This document shows, in pieces, positions 22,964-33,534 of a DNA stretch of 64,000 nucleotides. Below the pieces are notes generated by a model. That model had not been told where the DNA came from, did not search any database, and saw nothing but the letters and a program-made list of their open reading frames with translations. Each line of letters starts with the position of its first letter. Positions within the stretch are counted from its first letter, which is position 1. The translations under genes and the position numbers were made by a program. Source of the stretch: Trachythela sp. YZ-2020 (lineage: Eukaryota; Cnidaria; Anthozoa; Malacalcyonacea; Clavulariidae); the NCBI GenBank assembly GCA_016169945.1, contig JADLSH010000236.1:434001-498000 (forward strand). The letters run 5' to 3'.

Positions 22964-24149
22964 CCTCCTCCTCAGGCCCTTTTTCCCGCGGGCGGGTGAT
23001 ATTTTGCATCAGGGGAAAGAGTGACGAAGGGCCTGCCATATAATGGTCGAAAATCAGGCATAAATGTCGACAATCGGGAATCCAAAAAAATCTGCCTGAA
23101 ATATTGCCCATCACAGCGTAAAACGATATATTTTCGTGTTTTCCATCTTAGATGGATATATTTTAAAAGTTATTGCTGAAATATGATCCATATTAATCGA
23201 AATATGAAACGTTGAATCAAAGTGTTTTTGTCCTCAGTCTCGATGGGCGACAACACCGAAAAATGCACTCAAAATGCGAAGGGTTCAATTGACTTCAGTG
23301 CTAGTGATGTCGACATCATTAATGTGTCATTCAGTATGTAGTATGAGTATGTATTTGACTACGAATATGTATAACTTGAAAGGAAAATTATATGCAAAAT
23401 ATATAACAAATCTAAAAGTATATATGCTCATTTATTTTTGCCATCAGTAGCGTGACAGTTAGGGCAAAGTACTTTCCCACCTTCCTTAACCTTTTGTAAG
23501 AGCCTACGTTCATAAGAATCATTAACAAACTCTTTCTCCGGACGATTATAGTCAAATAAATGGTGAATAGCTTCTGCCATCTTGAGAACATTTAATAGTC
23601 AGCAGGCGCTTCTCCAGGGCTCTCACATCCTGTTGTTAGGAAATCCTTAGATTCAGGGTAAAAATTCCTTAGATTGACTAAAATTTCCTTAAAACCGTGA
23701 CCGAGCCTGGTTCCCAGGAATATGACGCCTGGAAACTAGTGTAAAAAGGCGGGGGAAAGGCGGGAAAAATGTATTTTGTTATCATCAGTTATATAGACAA
23801 TATAAACAAGTGTAAAACAACTGTCACCACTAGTCAGACTCATATTAATAACAACAATTTTTATTTGTTGTCACATTTTGTTCAATTTTCATGATTTTTG
23901 TTAATAAAAGTAAATATTTCAGATAAAATTCAGAATTCCTTAGAAATTCCTTAAAAAATATAATTCCTCAAACAATTCCTTAAAAAAGTAAAAAAAGGTC
24001 GAAATTTCCTTAGTTTAAGGAAATTTCCTTAAAAGTGAGAACCCTGCGCTTCTCTTCGCCTTACCCGCGTTTTTTATGCCGCCCGTGCGTCCCTTCCCTA
24101 ATTTTCCAAGCCCGCTCCAATTAATAAAGCGCCTGTGGAGGAGGTAGAG
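22964..24149. repeat. outer inverted-repeat element interrupted by a hAT MITE
   Basis: Left end CTACCTCCTCCTCAGGCCC at about 22963 pairs with the right end GCGCCTGTGGAGGAGGTAG at about 24131-24149. The interior is non-coding, with a hAT MITE inserted at 23615-24046. Confidence 0.55.
23615..24046. mobile_element. hAT MITE, 432 bp, with 8-bp duplication CGCTTCTC
   Basis: Ends are CAGGGCTCTCAC and GTGAGAACCCTG, imperfect inverted repeats of hAT type. The octamer CGCTTCTC lies on both sides (23607-23614 and 24047-24054). The interior repeats AATTCCTTA words, and no transposase is encoded. It was mobilised in trans. Confidence 0.85.
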
Positions 24150-25480
24150 TTATAGTTATAAAAAGTTAATTACAGTTATTAGTAAGACCATGTAAAGTCC
24201 ATTCTGCGCATGTACTATGGGGGGTCCCGCGATGTAAACAATGGCCAAATTTCGCGTTGTTTCTGAATCAGAAACTCGATCTACTGAATCAGTCAATCAG
24301 AAACTCGAATCTGTATTTATTTAAAGCATAGCGAACCAGAACACATCATGAAATACAACTTTACCCTATGAAATACAACTATATAAAGAGTGTGTTGTTC
24401 CTTCTAAGATGTATTTGTTAGACATTTAATAATGTCGGGCAATTTCTGTCTTCGTCGGGAAAGTAGTGTCGCCACCCCCAAATTTTGTTTCCCCCGTTGG
24501 CCTATGTCTACAACCCGTATAGAAACTCTGAAACTGGGTTATATCGTCCTTTTCCATTGGCATTGCCCAATTAGTCGCCTTAAAGAGAGATCTCTGGCCG
24601 ATGATGCAGTTTAGCAGTGATAAGTAACATTAAACGTAACAACAGTATTAATTAAGTTACACGTGTTCTAAAGTCACATATTTAAAATGATAATGAAGTT
24701 CTTTCCCACGCATAATGTGGGAGGAAGACAGGACATTTACGTTAAAGCTCAACGAAATTTTTGGTGGGCATGTACTCAAGCAAAAAGATCAACGACAATT
24801 AATGTAGAATTTGAGTTATTATAATCTGAAAAGCTGAAAATGCAAATGTGCAGGTGTGTACGTCTCGTCCTATATTGCATATAAAGTATTAATATTTAAC
24901 ACTGGTAGATGATATATTACAAAGGAGCCTAGCTATAATATATTTTTGCTCATTGTATATTAAAATACCTTTCGTTCTATCAGAGAAATGCTCAGCATGG
25001 GGTTCAGTTTAATTAAAATGTAGATTTTCCATGCCGTTGTAATTTTGTTTTCTGGCATAATAGTCTTTCTACTTAACCCACGGAAGATTTAAACTGCTAA
25101 TGCTGCCTCAGAAAAATTCCCTAAAAGCAAACAGCTGTGTGTAGATAAGACGAACAATTCTCTTATATTTCTTGCTATTAATTGCACTACTGCATTTCTC
25201 CACCAATAAGAACGCTCGTTTGATTTAGACAACAATAGACATGTTTAGAGATTATTATTTATGCAAAAACGCATATACATTATTACTTTAATTTATGTCT
25301 CAAGCTGACTAGCTGAGTGTCTGCTGGCCTTATATTTTCTATCAAACAAAAGCAGATATATTTTGTTGTATATCGTAGAGAATCCATCGTCGAATGTGTT
25401 GTACATTTGTTGTAAAGATCGGTTGAAGTCGTGTTCTTTTGTACTTCCAAATAGACAGTTCATATACGTGTACAAACTCC
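24150..25480. other. intergenic stretch upstream of the membrane-protein gene
   Basis: AT-rich DNA with no supported exon or clear repeat. The small open frame at 24432-24614 has no motif and no splice support. Confidence 0.4.
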
Positions 25481-25497
25481 AAGCTCGGGTAAAACTA

Positions 25498-25510
25498 AAA
25501 CTATATATAG
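25498..25510 (+). promoter_or_regulatory. possible TATA box of the membrane-protein gene
   Basis: AACTATATATAG lies 40-50 bases before the likely start codon at 25551. In this AT-rich DNA such a word is common, so the call rests on position only. Confidence 0.3.
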
Positions 25511-25550
25511 TTCATATTGTGTCTTCAAACAGACAGCTTTAATTCCAGCG

Positions 25551-28500
25551 ATGAATGCAAAGAAAACAAGCGTTCCTGTGACTCCGGTCAAGAGTAATTT
25601 TCTTCCTGTTCCTAGTATTCAGTTGGTGATTGTGTGTGTTTCACTTGCTGTTGCTTTAACAATGTCAGCGTTGATTATTTTTGTTGATGTTGCTTCCCCA
25701 TCTCTCGCTGATATCTTTTTATCTCCAAAGTATTTCCCCCTGGGACAAGGTCTGCAGTTACGAAGCCGTCGTTGGACAAAATCAAAGTTTGAATGTGATA
25801 AACATTGCGCGTTAAACGATGATAATTTCCGACGATTTGGTGGCGTACAGTGTGGCCGTGCAGTTTGGCAAAGTACAGCCGATCATGGCGAAGGCGATAG
25901 ATATGTTAGCCGTATCGATACCTTATACAAACTGTTTGAAAATTCATCGGCAGCTGTGGGATATTTTACAAATTATTGGACAGGTAGACTGGACGATTCT
26001 CAAGCATTGCCGTTAGAACATTATTTTGATGAAACAAAAATCTCTCCTCAAGCAGGAGGAAGTTATAGAGCATATCGTTGGGACCCTTCAGTTGCAAAGC
26101 CAGTATCTGGGGAAACTCAACATTCAAGACGACAAGCAAGACATATACATTATATATTTGTGTAAGTATAATTAAAATTGTATTAAAAACTGATCCAATG
26201 GCACTGTTTTTAATACAATACAGTACAACTATGCATGTTTGATTTTAGGAAAACTTTTATATTAAAATAGGCTGCTGGGTACTGAGTGATCAATAAATTT
26301 AATATTAATAATAGGCATCACAAACAACAAAGGGGAAAGAAATTTAATGTTATTTTACAAATTTATGTTATACATGTGTTTGTCCCTGTTTTAATACATT
26401 ACTTAAGGTTTGACCTGCCAGAAATTTTTTAGAATTTTGTAGGATAAAACTACCTGAAAATACAATAAGAACTTCAACGTTTCGAGCAAAGGCCCTTTGT
26501 CTGCAAAGGGCCAGTTGGCTACTAACTTCCAGATGAAGGGTCTTCGCTCGAAACGTCAAAGTTTTTCTTGTATTTTTCAGGTAGTTTTACACAGCAGTCA
26601 ACCGCAGAATATTTGTTACACTCTACCCACACTGGCACCACGCATTCAATTATATTCATGCAGATGAAGTATAGGGCAGGTGGTGATTCCTTAATTTTGA
26701 TCTTAAGCAGGGGCACGGGCGGGGGGCAAATTATTGTGTGAGTGTTTGATGGAAACAAAACCTATTAAGACCACAAGGCATTTTCTTATAAGGAAAATGG
26801 TGAGGGAGCATAATTCTCAATTCTATTTATTGGGCTGTAAATATTGTCAAGACTACTAGATATAACAAAAATAATTAAGTAAACACTAATTTCTCACTCC
26901 AATAACTGTATTGCACAGTGGCAGATCACCAGTTACGGGGCCTGTAGGCTAATCAGGGCCTCTTGAAAGCCCATGCCTCTTGAAAGCCTGTAGGCTTCAG
27001 CCTACTCTCCCCACGAATGGATTAACCCATTAACTGGCAGTACCCTACCACTGACGACTAAAATCGTCTGGTGTTAGACAGAGTAAAATACTAAAGTAGG
27101 GTGCATCTGGACACATTGCCAGCTAATGGGTTAAGATATAAATGCATCTAGTATGAATGAATAAATGAATGAATGTAAACCTTTATTTAAAATTCAGGGG
27201 TAGCCCTTTCAGATGCAAAAACGGGGCCAAACAATAAAAAGTAATACTTAGAAAAACCATTGTTGTTTTGATAGACAAGGTCGTGTTTTTGCTCGTCTTC
27301 TTGTGCAAGGATTTAACAACAGTCATGATCAACGGTTGGCAGTGGATTTTGCAGGAAGGTATGTGTCACAGTGTCAGTAGTATAATGCATGTCATGATAA
27401 AAAGATGTTTGTGCATTCACTCTACCATAATAGATGTATTACCTTTTCAAAGCAAGATTTATCAAAAAATCAATAAAAAATCTTGAAATTAGCATAGAAA
27501 CAGTGTTGATTATAATATATATTTCTGAAAACGTTTTTCCAATGCACTGTGGAACATCTTGCAGCTCTGAGTAGAGATAATACCAGTCCTTGTTCATGCA
27601 AGCAGTCTGAAACTCTCTTTCTTGTCGTACTATATGGCACCAACATGGGGGGGGGGGGCAACATTGGGGCTGGGGGGGGGGCTTTGGCCCCTCCAGTACA
27701 GTAGTTAAAAAAAGCCCTGCTATTAGTTCAATGAGATAATCATGCAACTACAACCTGAAATCAGCTTGTTTCATGATAACACAACGTTTATCCAGCATTT
27801 TAAAACTATTTTTAATAATAATAGTTACTGTAGTCTATTCTATGTCAAATTCAAGCTTATTTTTCAGGTTAAATAATTATTTGAATTGAAATACTGCATG
27901 ACCTAACCATGCAGACCCTTGGAATTCCAGTCAATTCAAATGATTATTCAACCTGAAATGAAGGGGTGAACTAATATACACAGTAAACCAACATCAATAG
28001 CAAATATCTCACTAAATAGTGTTTATTGGCTGAAGAAGAATAAATTTAAATTAACTGGTCAGCCCTGTATTTCAATCACTTATGAGTATCAATCTTCTGT
28101 CTGCATCCCTTGAAAGTTCAATATTTTAACCTCACATTTAATTAAAGTTAACATTTTCTTTCCCATTTTGAGAACATCCAGTTTCAATCCTGCACCTGAA
28201 GAATCACTAAGTTTCTTTGTTTGATAATGATTCATGATATTTCAATCTGTAAATCTGCCAATGTTTCACTCCAGATAGGATGTTTAGCAACTCACAACTC
28301 CTATAAATTAGGATTATATACAATAGTCATTCATTCACAAAATGGTCTTTTGCAATGTTTATGGTGGGCCCCAATGACATGTTTTTTAAGATGTCGTATG
28401 TGCCAGGAAATTTTGCACCAAATTCTACATGGGTCATGCCATACCTTTACCAGTGGTTTGTAGGCCATACAAGGGAAATACATGCTGAAATTCATAGACT

Positions 28501-31500
28501 ATATATGGGACATCTCATAATCTAGGATCAAATTTGTTTTTCATTCATTTTAAGCAGTGGCAAATGTAGCAATAGTGATGGCCGGGTCATGCTATACATG
28601 TAATTGTTTAAACTCCTCAAACCTTTATGATCTATTGTTTCAGACTAAGTGCATGGTTATTACCATAGCATGACTAGTTGCCTGTGCTATATTACTTCTC
28701 CACTGAGGGGAAAGCCAAAATTACTTACCGAAAGATCACCACAACAATTTGTCTGATATATTCATAGATCATGTTTTCATACTCAACACTACAGAGAGAT
28801 AAAAATATAACTAATTACATTTGGACATAAAGATGATTTGAGCCCCCATAAGCAGGCGAGGAATCATAGTAGCCTCCTCCATCGCCATCCATGACAAGTC
28901 AACCTGTTTAGCACAGGGAATATTATACTATAACTACAACTAACTGCACACATATATGCACTCTATGATCTTACCTGCCTATAGTTCACCTATCGCATAA
29001 AAGGAAAATCCCAATACATCCTGGTGTAGATTGAGTACTTGGTTAATTGTTAATACTGTACTATGAAGTGGGGTTTTCTTGGCAGACAATGTACTGACAC
29101 CAGTCACGGATCAAAGTGACAGATAGCAGACGACAATTGGGAGGGAGGGAGGGCAGGGCATGTTTAATAGAGCGACTGAGAAGAAATTTGTTTGCCCATA
29201 TGATATTTTGGGCATACTTTAAATTTGAAAGTAGGATAATTCCCAGTTAACTGCATGAAAGATATCTGTTCAGAGTTATCTCTGACAGAAACATTACTCT
29301 CAGTAGGCCACTCAGAAGAAACGTTTGAACAAAAATTTGCAAAGTGCATTGTTACAGCTATTTCAGCGTGCTTGTGGTTTCATACTGACATTTTTTAAAA
29401 TGCAATGCCTTGAAGTAAATTGTACTGTACGTCTGAACGAACCAGTGGTCTGAACATGTGTTTTCGTGTCATAAGACATAAAACAAAAAGCAGTATTGTT
29501 TTAACTAACTTTACTTCAAAATAAGACATTTACCAACCTATTTTCTTCAGTATTTTCCTCTTCAATCTTCAAAAATAACCAAACTTCAAAGTAAACGACA
29601 TTTTGCTGTTAATAAAAGTCCGGTTTTCTTGCTTTCGCCAGTCGCCACAGTTAATTTCGCTGTAATCATCAACTCTGTATCGCAACACTTAGCAACAGCC
29701 AATAAAATCAGGTTTCGTCCATTTCAAAATTTCAAATTACTGTCTAATATTAACAGCATTGTTGATAGTTGTTTGAACTACTAAAAACAAGTTGTTTATC
29801 CATCAATATTGTTCTCACTTGTCATAACAATATTGTTTTGGCATGATGTTTCAACAGTGCTGAACAACATTGTTCTGACAACCTTTAGCAAGCTTGTTAC
29901 ATCAAGTATTGTCGAACCCTTGTTCCAACAACATTGTTCAACTATTGTTCATTCATCAACAACGAACAATGTTGATGAAACAATATTGAACAACATTGTC
30001 ATTTCAACAACGTTGTTCAACCTTGATAACAGTATTGTTCAAGCGTTGTTCAGCGAACAATATTGCATCAACCTGGTCAATTTTTACGCGTGTAATAGAA
30101 ATACTGGAACAGTAAACCAATTCATATAATATTGTTCTTTTGTTTGTTGTATTGATGTCCAACTGTTTTCTTTTCATAGCATATTTATTGATATTTTTTC
30201 CGTTTTTAAGTTGAAACAAAATTAATACGCCTTGAAAAAAATCTCCGGATAGTCGGATTATCTCCGATATCCGGCCGGATACCGGATAGTCGGATTATCT
30301 CATTATCCGGCCGGATATCCGGCCGGATATTATATCCGGTGCACCCCTAGCTGACATTGGATACAATGCCCAGCAAATCTCATCAATCAGATTACTTTAA
30401 AAATGGCCATAACATGGTATTCACATTTGCAAACAATATGCAAGCATATTTAATATTTTCTCGTAAAAATACTACTAAATAAATGTGTTTTGTTAATTCT
30501 GATAGGTTGGCTGGTACTATGGCTGGACTTATTGAAAAACACGAACCATCATCAATTAGGAGGTTTTTGCTGTCTGTTCAACGTGGTATTCGCTACGTGA
30601 TCAGGTCCACACCAGGAATTTTTGCGCAGAAGTGTAAGTTGACATCATCTGTTGCTGTGAGAATTGAGGAAAACGTCAAATTTAACCTTAAAACCAACTT
30701 TAATGTGTGTATGTTTAATATTTGATAACAACATAGAATTTCGACAGTAACCACTTCTTTCGGGCTTGAGATAACCGCTACTTTTGGGCTGTTAAGTAGG
30801 TAAAAAATAGAAATCTATAGAATAGTGGGAAATATCTTGTCGAATTAACATATATGGTACTGTACTTCGCTTGTGGCGAAGTGTGCCGTGTTAAAACAAT
30901 AACGCTAAGTACTTTCGGAAGGCCGTTATTTTTTGGAGGATAGCTACTTTCGGGGCACCGTTATTTTGGAATTCTACGGTAACGTATTTGTATTAATATT
31001 TTTTGCAGTGTCAACAGCACTACACATATTGTCATGTTGCTGCTCAAGTATTCTCAATAGTACTTGGTCATCTTGGCACAGATGGTTTCTTTCACAGTTA
31101 AAGTCTCTGTGGAGACATGTTGCAGGTACTAATATATCTAGACAAATTTTTTTCGTTTCAAATTTCATGCAAATTTGCTTAATTATTTATGGCCTACCAA
31201 TGCTTTCATAGTTCTAAAACTTTGTTACACAATTATTCAGCTACCATTGAAAGGCTTAATTATTGGGTGGGGGCAGTTGCTCTTCCTCGCTCCCCCCTCC
31301 CTCCCCTCCCCTCCCTCCCTCCCTCGCTCCCCTCGCTCCCTCCCTCGCTCCCCTCCCTCCTCATCCCCCTCCCTCCCCCCTCCTTCTAGGGCGCTTTCCA
31401 TTTAATGGTCAGACCAGAATTTCTGTCTCTGTATCGATGGAAAGATCTGGTTCAGATTTTTTGAAAATCTGGCTAAAATGGACCTCCTTTTGATTTGATC

Positions 31501-32073
31501 CAAATTTTCCGGTCAGACCGGTTCTAAACCCGAATGTTTTGTGTTCCATTTAACAATTTGATTGATCTGACCGGTCTGACCGTGTTAATGGAAAGCGCCC
31601 CTAGTGTCCGCCAGTGTTCTCCATGCTTTTCCACAAAAGACGTAGTCTTAATGTATTTAGTAACAAAAACATGACCTCAGGGGCTCAATAAACAACCTAT
31701 ACATGTACTATTCTGCTCACTCCCCGTCTAGGCTTTTCAGTGACCGGTTACATCAAGTATTTCGCTTACCTATATTGTGGTATTACTTTCCTAATCTATA
31801 TATCCTAATCCACCCAGAGCAGAGCAGAGCAGAGCGTTGACTTGCTCTTTTCACATGAGTAGAGTCCCCAGCGAGAATCGAACCCACAACTCAGAGGTGA
31901 AAGGCGCTTGCTCTGACGACTGCGCCACCGAAGCCCCCTACTTCAAACAATAAGTGGCAAAAAGCACAGTGAGTGACTCTAGATATTTTACAGGTTCATC
32001 AATCAAGGATCTTCACTTTCTTGGTGTGGCTGTTGCAGTTCTTTTGGTGCATAAAGTTCAAATATTGCTGTCT
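25551..32073 (+). CDS. unrecognised membrane protein, five exons modelled, 3' end open
   Basis: Exons 25551-26161, 27275-27358, 30506-30633, 31009-31125 and 31994-32073 all have GT-AG borders and join in one frame, giving 340 codons before the last donor. Residues about 24-49 are a strong hydrophobic segment after a basic N-terminus (MNAKKTSVPVTPVKS), suggesting a type II anchor or uncleaved signal. A weaker hydrophobic stretch lies near the end (FLGVAVAVLLVHKVQILL). The middle contains GRVFARLLVQGF and RLAGTMAGLIEKHEPSSIRR. I do not recognise the family. The terminal exon is uncertain: an acceptor at 32480 would stop at once (TAA), one at 32536 would add about 60 residues. In exon 1 another frame also looks protein-like but has a stop and does not continue through exon 3. 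Confidence 0.55.
26440..26598. repeat. inverted repeat, ends AAAACTACCTGAAAATACAA
   Basis: Left arm holds AAAACTACCTGAAAATACAA and CAACGTTTCGAGC; the right arm holds GCTCGAAACGTCAAAG and TTGTATTTTTCAGGTAGTTTT. It lies in intron 1 of the membrane-protein gene. Half-copies occur at about 4900, at 48200 (CGCTCGAAACGT) and at 52790-52820. Confidence 0.75.
27026..27130. repeat. piggyBac-like MITE, 105 bp, flanked by TTAA
   Basis: TTAA then CCCATTAACTGGCA, and TGCCAGCTAATGGG then TTAA. The interior CTGGTGTTAGACAGAGTAAA and ACTAAAGTAGGGTGCAT recur many times in the window, for example in Ginger introns at 16040-16760 and near 40915-40950. It lies in intron 1 of the membrane-protein gene. Confidence 0.7.
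27646..27690. repeat. G-rich tracts
   Basis: Two runs of nine or ten G separated by about 20 bases lie in intron 2 of the membrane-protein gene; they could form a quadruplex on the plus strand. Length in the true genome may differ because such runs are hard to sequence. Confidence 0.6.
29775..30070. repeat. field of AACAATATTGTT-like short palindromes
   Basis: Some fifteen variants of ACAATATTGTT, ACAACATTGTT and AACAATGTTG are packed in about 300 bases, spaced irregularly and in both symmetrical orientations. The 106-codon frame over it is a by-product of the repeat. It lies in intron 2 of the membrane-protein gene. Confidence 0.75.
30240..30350. repeat. GGATATCCGGCC array with hAT-like end
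   Basis: CCGGATAGTCGGATTATCTC occurs twice and GGCCGGATAT several times, ending in GGTGCACCCCTAG, which resembles a hAT right terminus. A matching left terminus was not seen nearby. Confidence 0.55.
31283..31388. repeat. polypyrimidine tract (CCCTCC)n
   Basis: About 100 bases almost purely C and T on the plus strand. The three overlapping Pro/Ser-rich frames over it are artefacts. It lies in intron 4 of the membrane-protein gene, next to a MITE. Confidence 0.9.
31389..31600. mobile_element. Harbinger-like MITE, 212 bp
   Basis: Ends GGGCGCTTTCCATT and AATGGAAAGCGCCC are perfect 14-bp inverted repeats, followed inward by GGTCAGACC on the left and GGTCTGACC on the right. CTA lies on both sides (31386-31388 and 31601-31603), a 3-bp duplication as in PIF/Harbinger. 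No protein is encoded. Confidence 0.75.
31722..31940 (-). repeat. tRNA-derived SINE
   Basis: Read on the minus strand, the head has an A-box-like TGGCGCAGTCGTCAGAGCA and a B-box GGGTTCGATTCTCGC; the tail runs to about 31722. The tail text CTTTTCAGTGACCGGTTACA is found again at 63894-63913. Relatives occur at 53150-53290, 53820-53885 and 57510-57600. Confidence 0.75.
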
Positions 32074-32277
32074 GTAAGTAGTTCTTTCCAACGTCATGCA
32101 TATCCATGGCTTTAAATATCTCTGCGCTCCCTTATCCACGAGACAGCACGCTACCATCTCAGTTTTCGACTACAAGTTCAATGAAATCAGTGAATGTCTT
32201 CCTTGCCTATACGAGTTGCTATTATACCATGTCACAATCACTGAGGACCAAAAAATTTCCTCCGGGATATATCTCTC

Positions 32278-32452
32278 AAGGCACGTTTACACGCTGCGAT
32301 TTGTCGGGCCGATTTCCGATGCACGTTAATGATATTTGAAAAATACGTGGCAAACGTCATCATGACGACATCATCAGCACAAAATATTCGTCATTAACAT
32401 CCAGCAAAACCTAAAATCAGCCCGACTAATCGCAGCGTGTAAACGTACCTTT
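32278..32452. repeat. MITE, 175 bp, terminal repeat around CACGTTTACACGCTGCGAT
   Basis: AAGGCACGTTTACACGCTGC on the left pairs with GCAGCGTGTAAACGTACCTT on the right, with two mismatches. Inner arms include GTCGGGC and GCCCGAC. No coding content. Lies just after the last modelled exon of the membrane-protein gene. Confidence 0.75.
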
Positions 32453-33534
32453 AGCCGCCCTTGCCAATTCTGATTTACAGTAATGTATAAATGTTTTTGT
32501 GATCACAATTGCGTCATAAACTTTTGTCTACTTCAGTCAAAGAAACCTCCATTGTGTCAATATGTGACAACCAACCTTTATAAATTGCGTCCCATTGCCC
32601 CGCCCCTGCCATATTTTCTAATTATGTATAGACAATTCTATAATAAATTTGTTTTATACAACCGACTACCTAGGGACTCAGACCCTGGATTATACATTAT
32701 TTTCCTTTATCTTTGATAACAGCATTATGACGAGATGAGTTTCAGTCATATCAAGTGTCGAAGTATGGTTACAACTGCCATTGAAAATAATCGACGACAA
32801 CAGTTGATTGGACAGGATTTTGATTCTGAATTTTAAATATATTGTTGTAGTTGAACGGTGTTATTATTTAATGATTAATAAAGAAACGCCTTTGGCTTTA
32901 CGAATAGCCTACGAATACAGGCTACTTTATGAAAGGTTATTTGTTCATTATTTTATGTTTGCTGGTTATTTATTAGTCATAAAATCCGTAACTTCAATGT
33001 GGAATGTTCGTAGTGATAGTTCAAATTATACAAGTTAAAGGAGTTATGCCTATTTTCCAGTCCTCGCATGAAGCAACTCGCTGCGAACGCACTGTATGAA
33101 ATTTTCAATTGCGAGTTCTCTTAGCTGCGAGCTGCTTCTTGCGAGAACTTAAAAATCTATATGACTTTTATAAAGATACATTTACATACTCAAGGATAGA
33201 TCCAGGATCATCTGACAGAGGGTGCGACTGCGCCCCAAGATCAGCCCATGCTAACACTGATATGTCGGCCGATTTCGAGTTTTGCAAAAAAATATCTGAA
33301 TATGTTCACCAATACTAGGTCTAGACTAGGTATTTTGAAAATTCATTAAAATGGATACGAAATCGGTCCAACAATTCAAAATGCGTATGTAAGCATGGCC
33401 TAGGAATTTACTGTAAATAATATTACACCACAGACAGTTATTACATAATCGTGTTCGTTTTTAAATTGCCTTCTAAATCCAATGAGCCAAATACTAAAAG
33501 GCAGCACTGAACAGTACTATAATCTCCATTGCAG

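Noticed and set aside
25819..26016. Alternative frame in exon 1 of the membrane-protein gene
   Set aside because: It has a stop at 26016 and its continuation stops in exon 3, while the chosen frame joins five exons.
31175..31493. Pro/Ser-rich frames
   Set aside because: Artefacts of the polypyrimidine tract.
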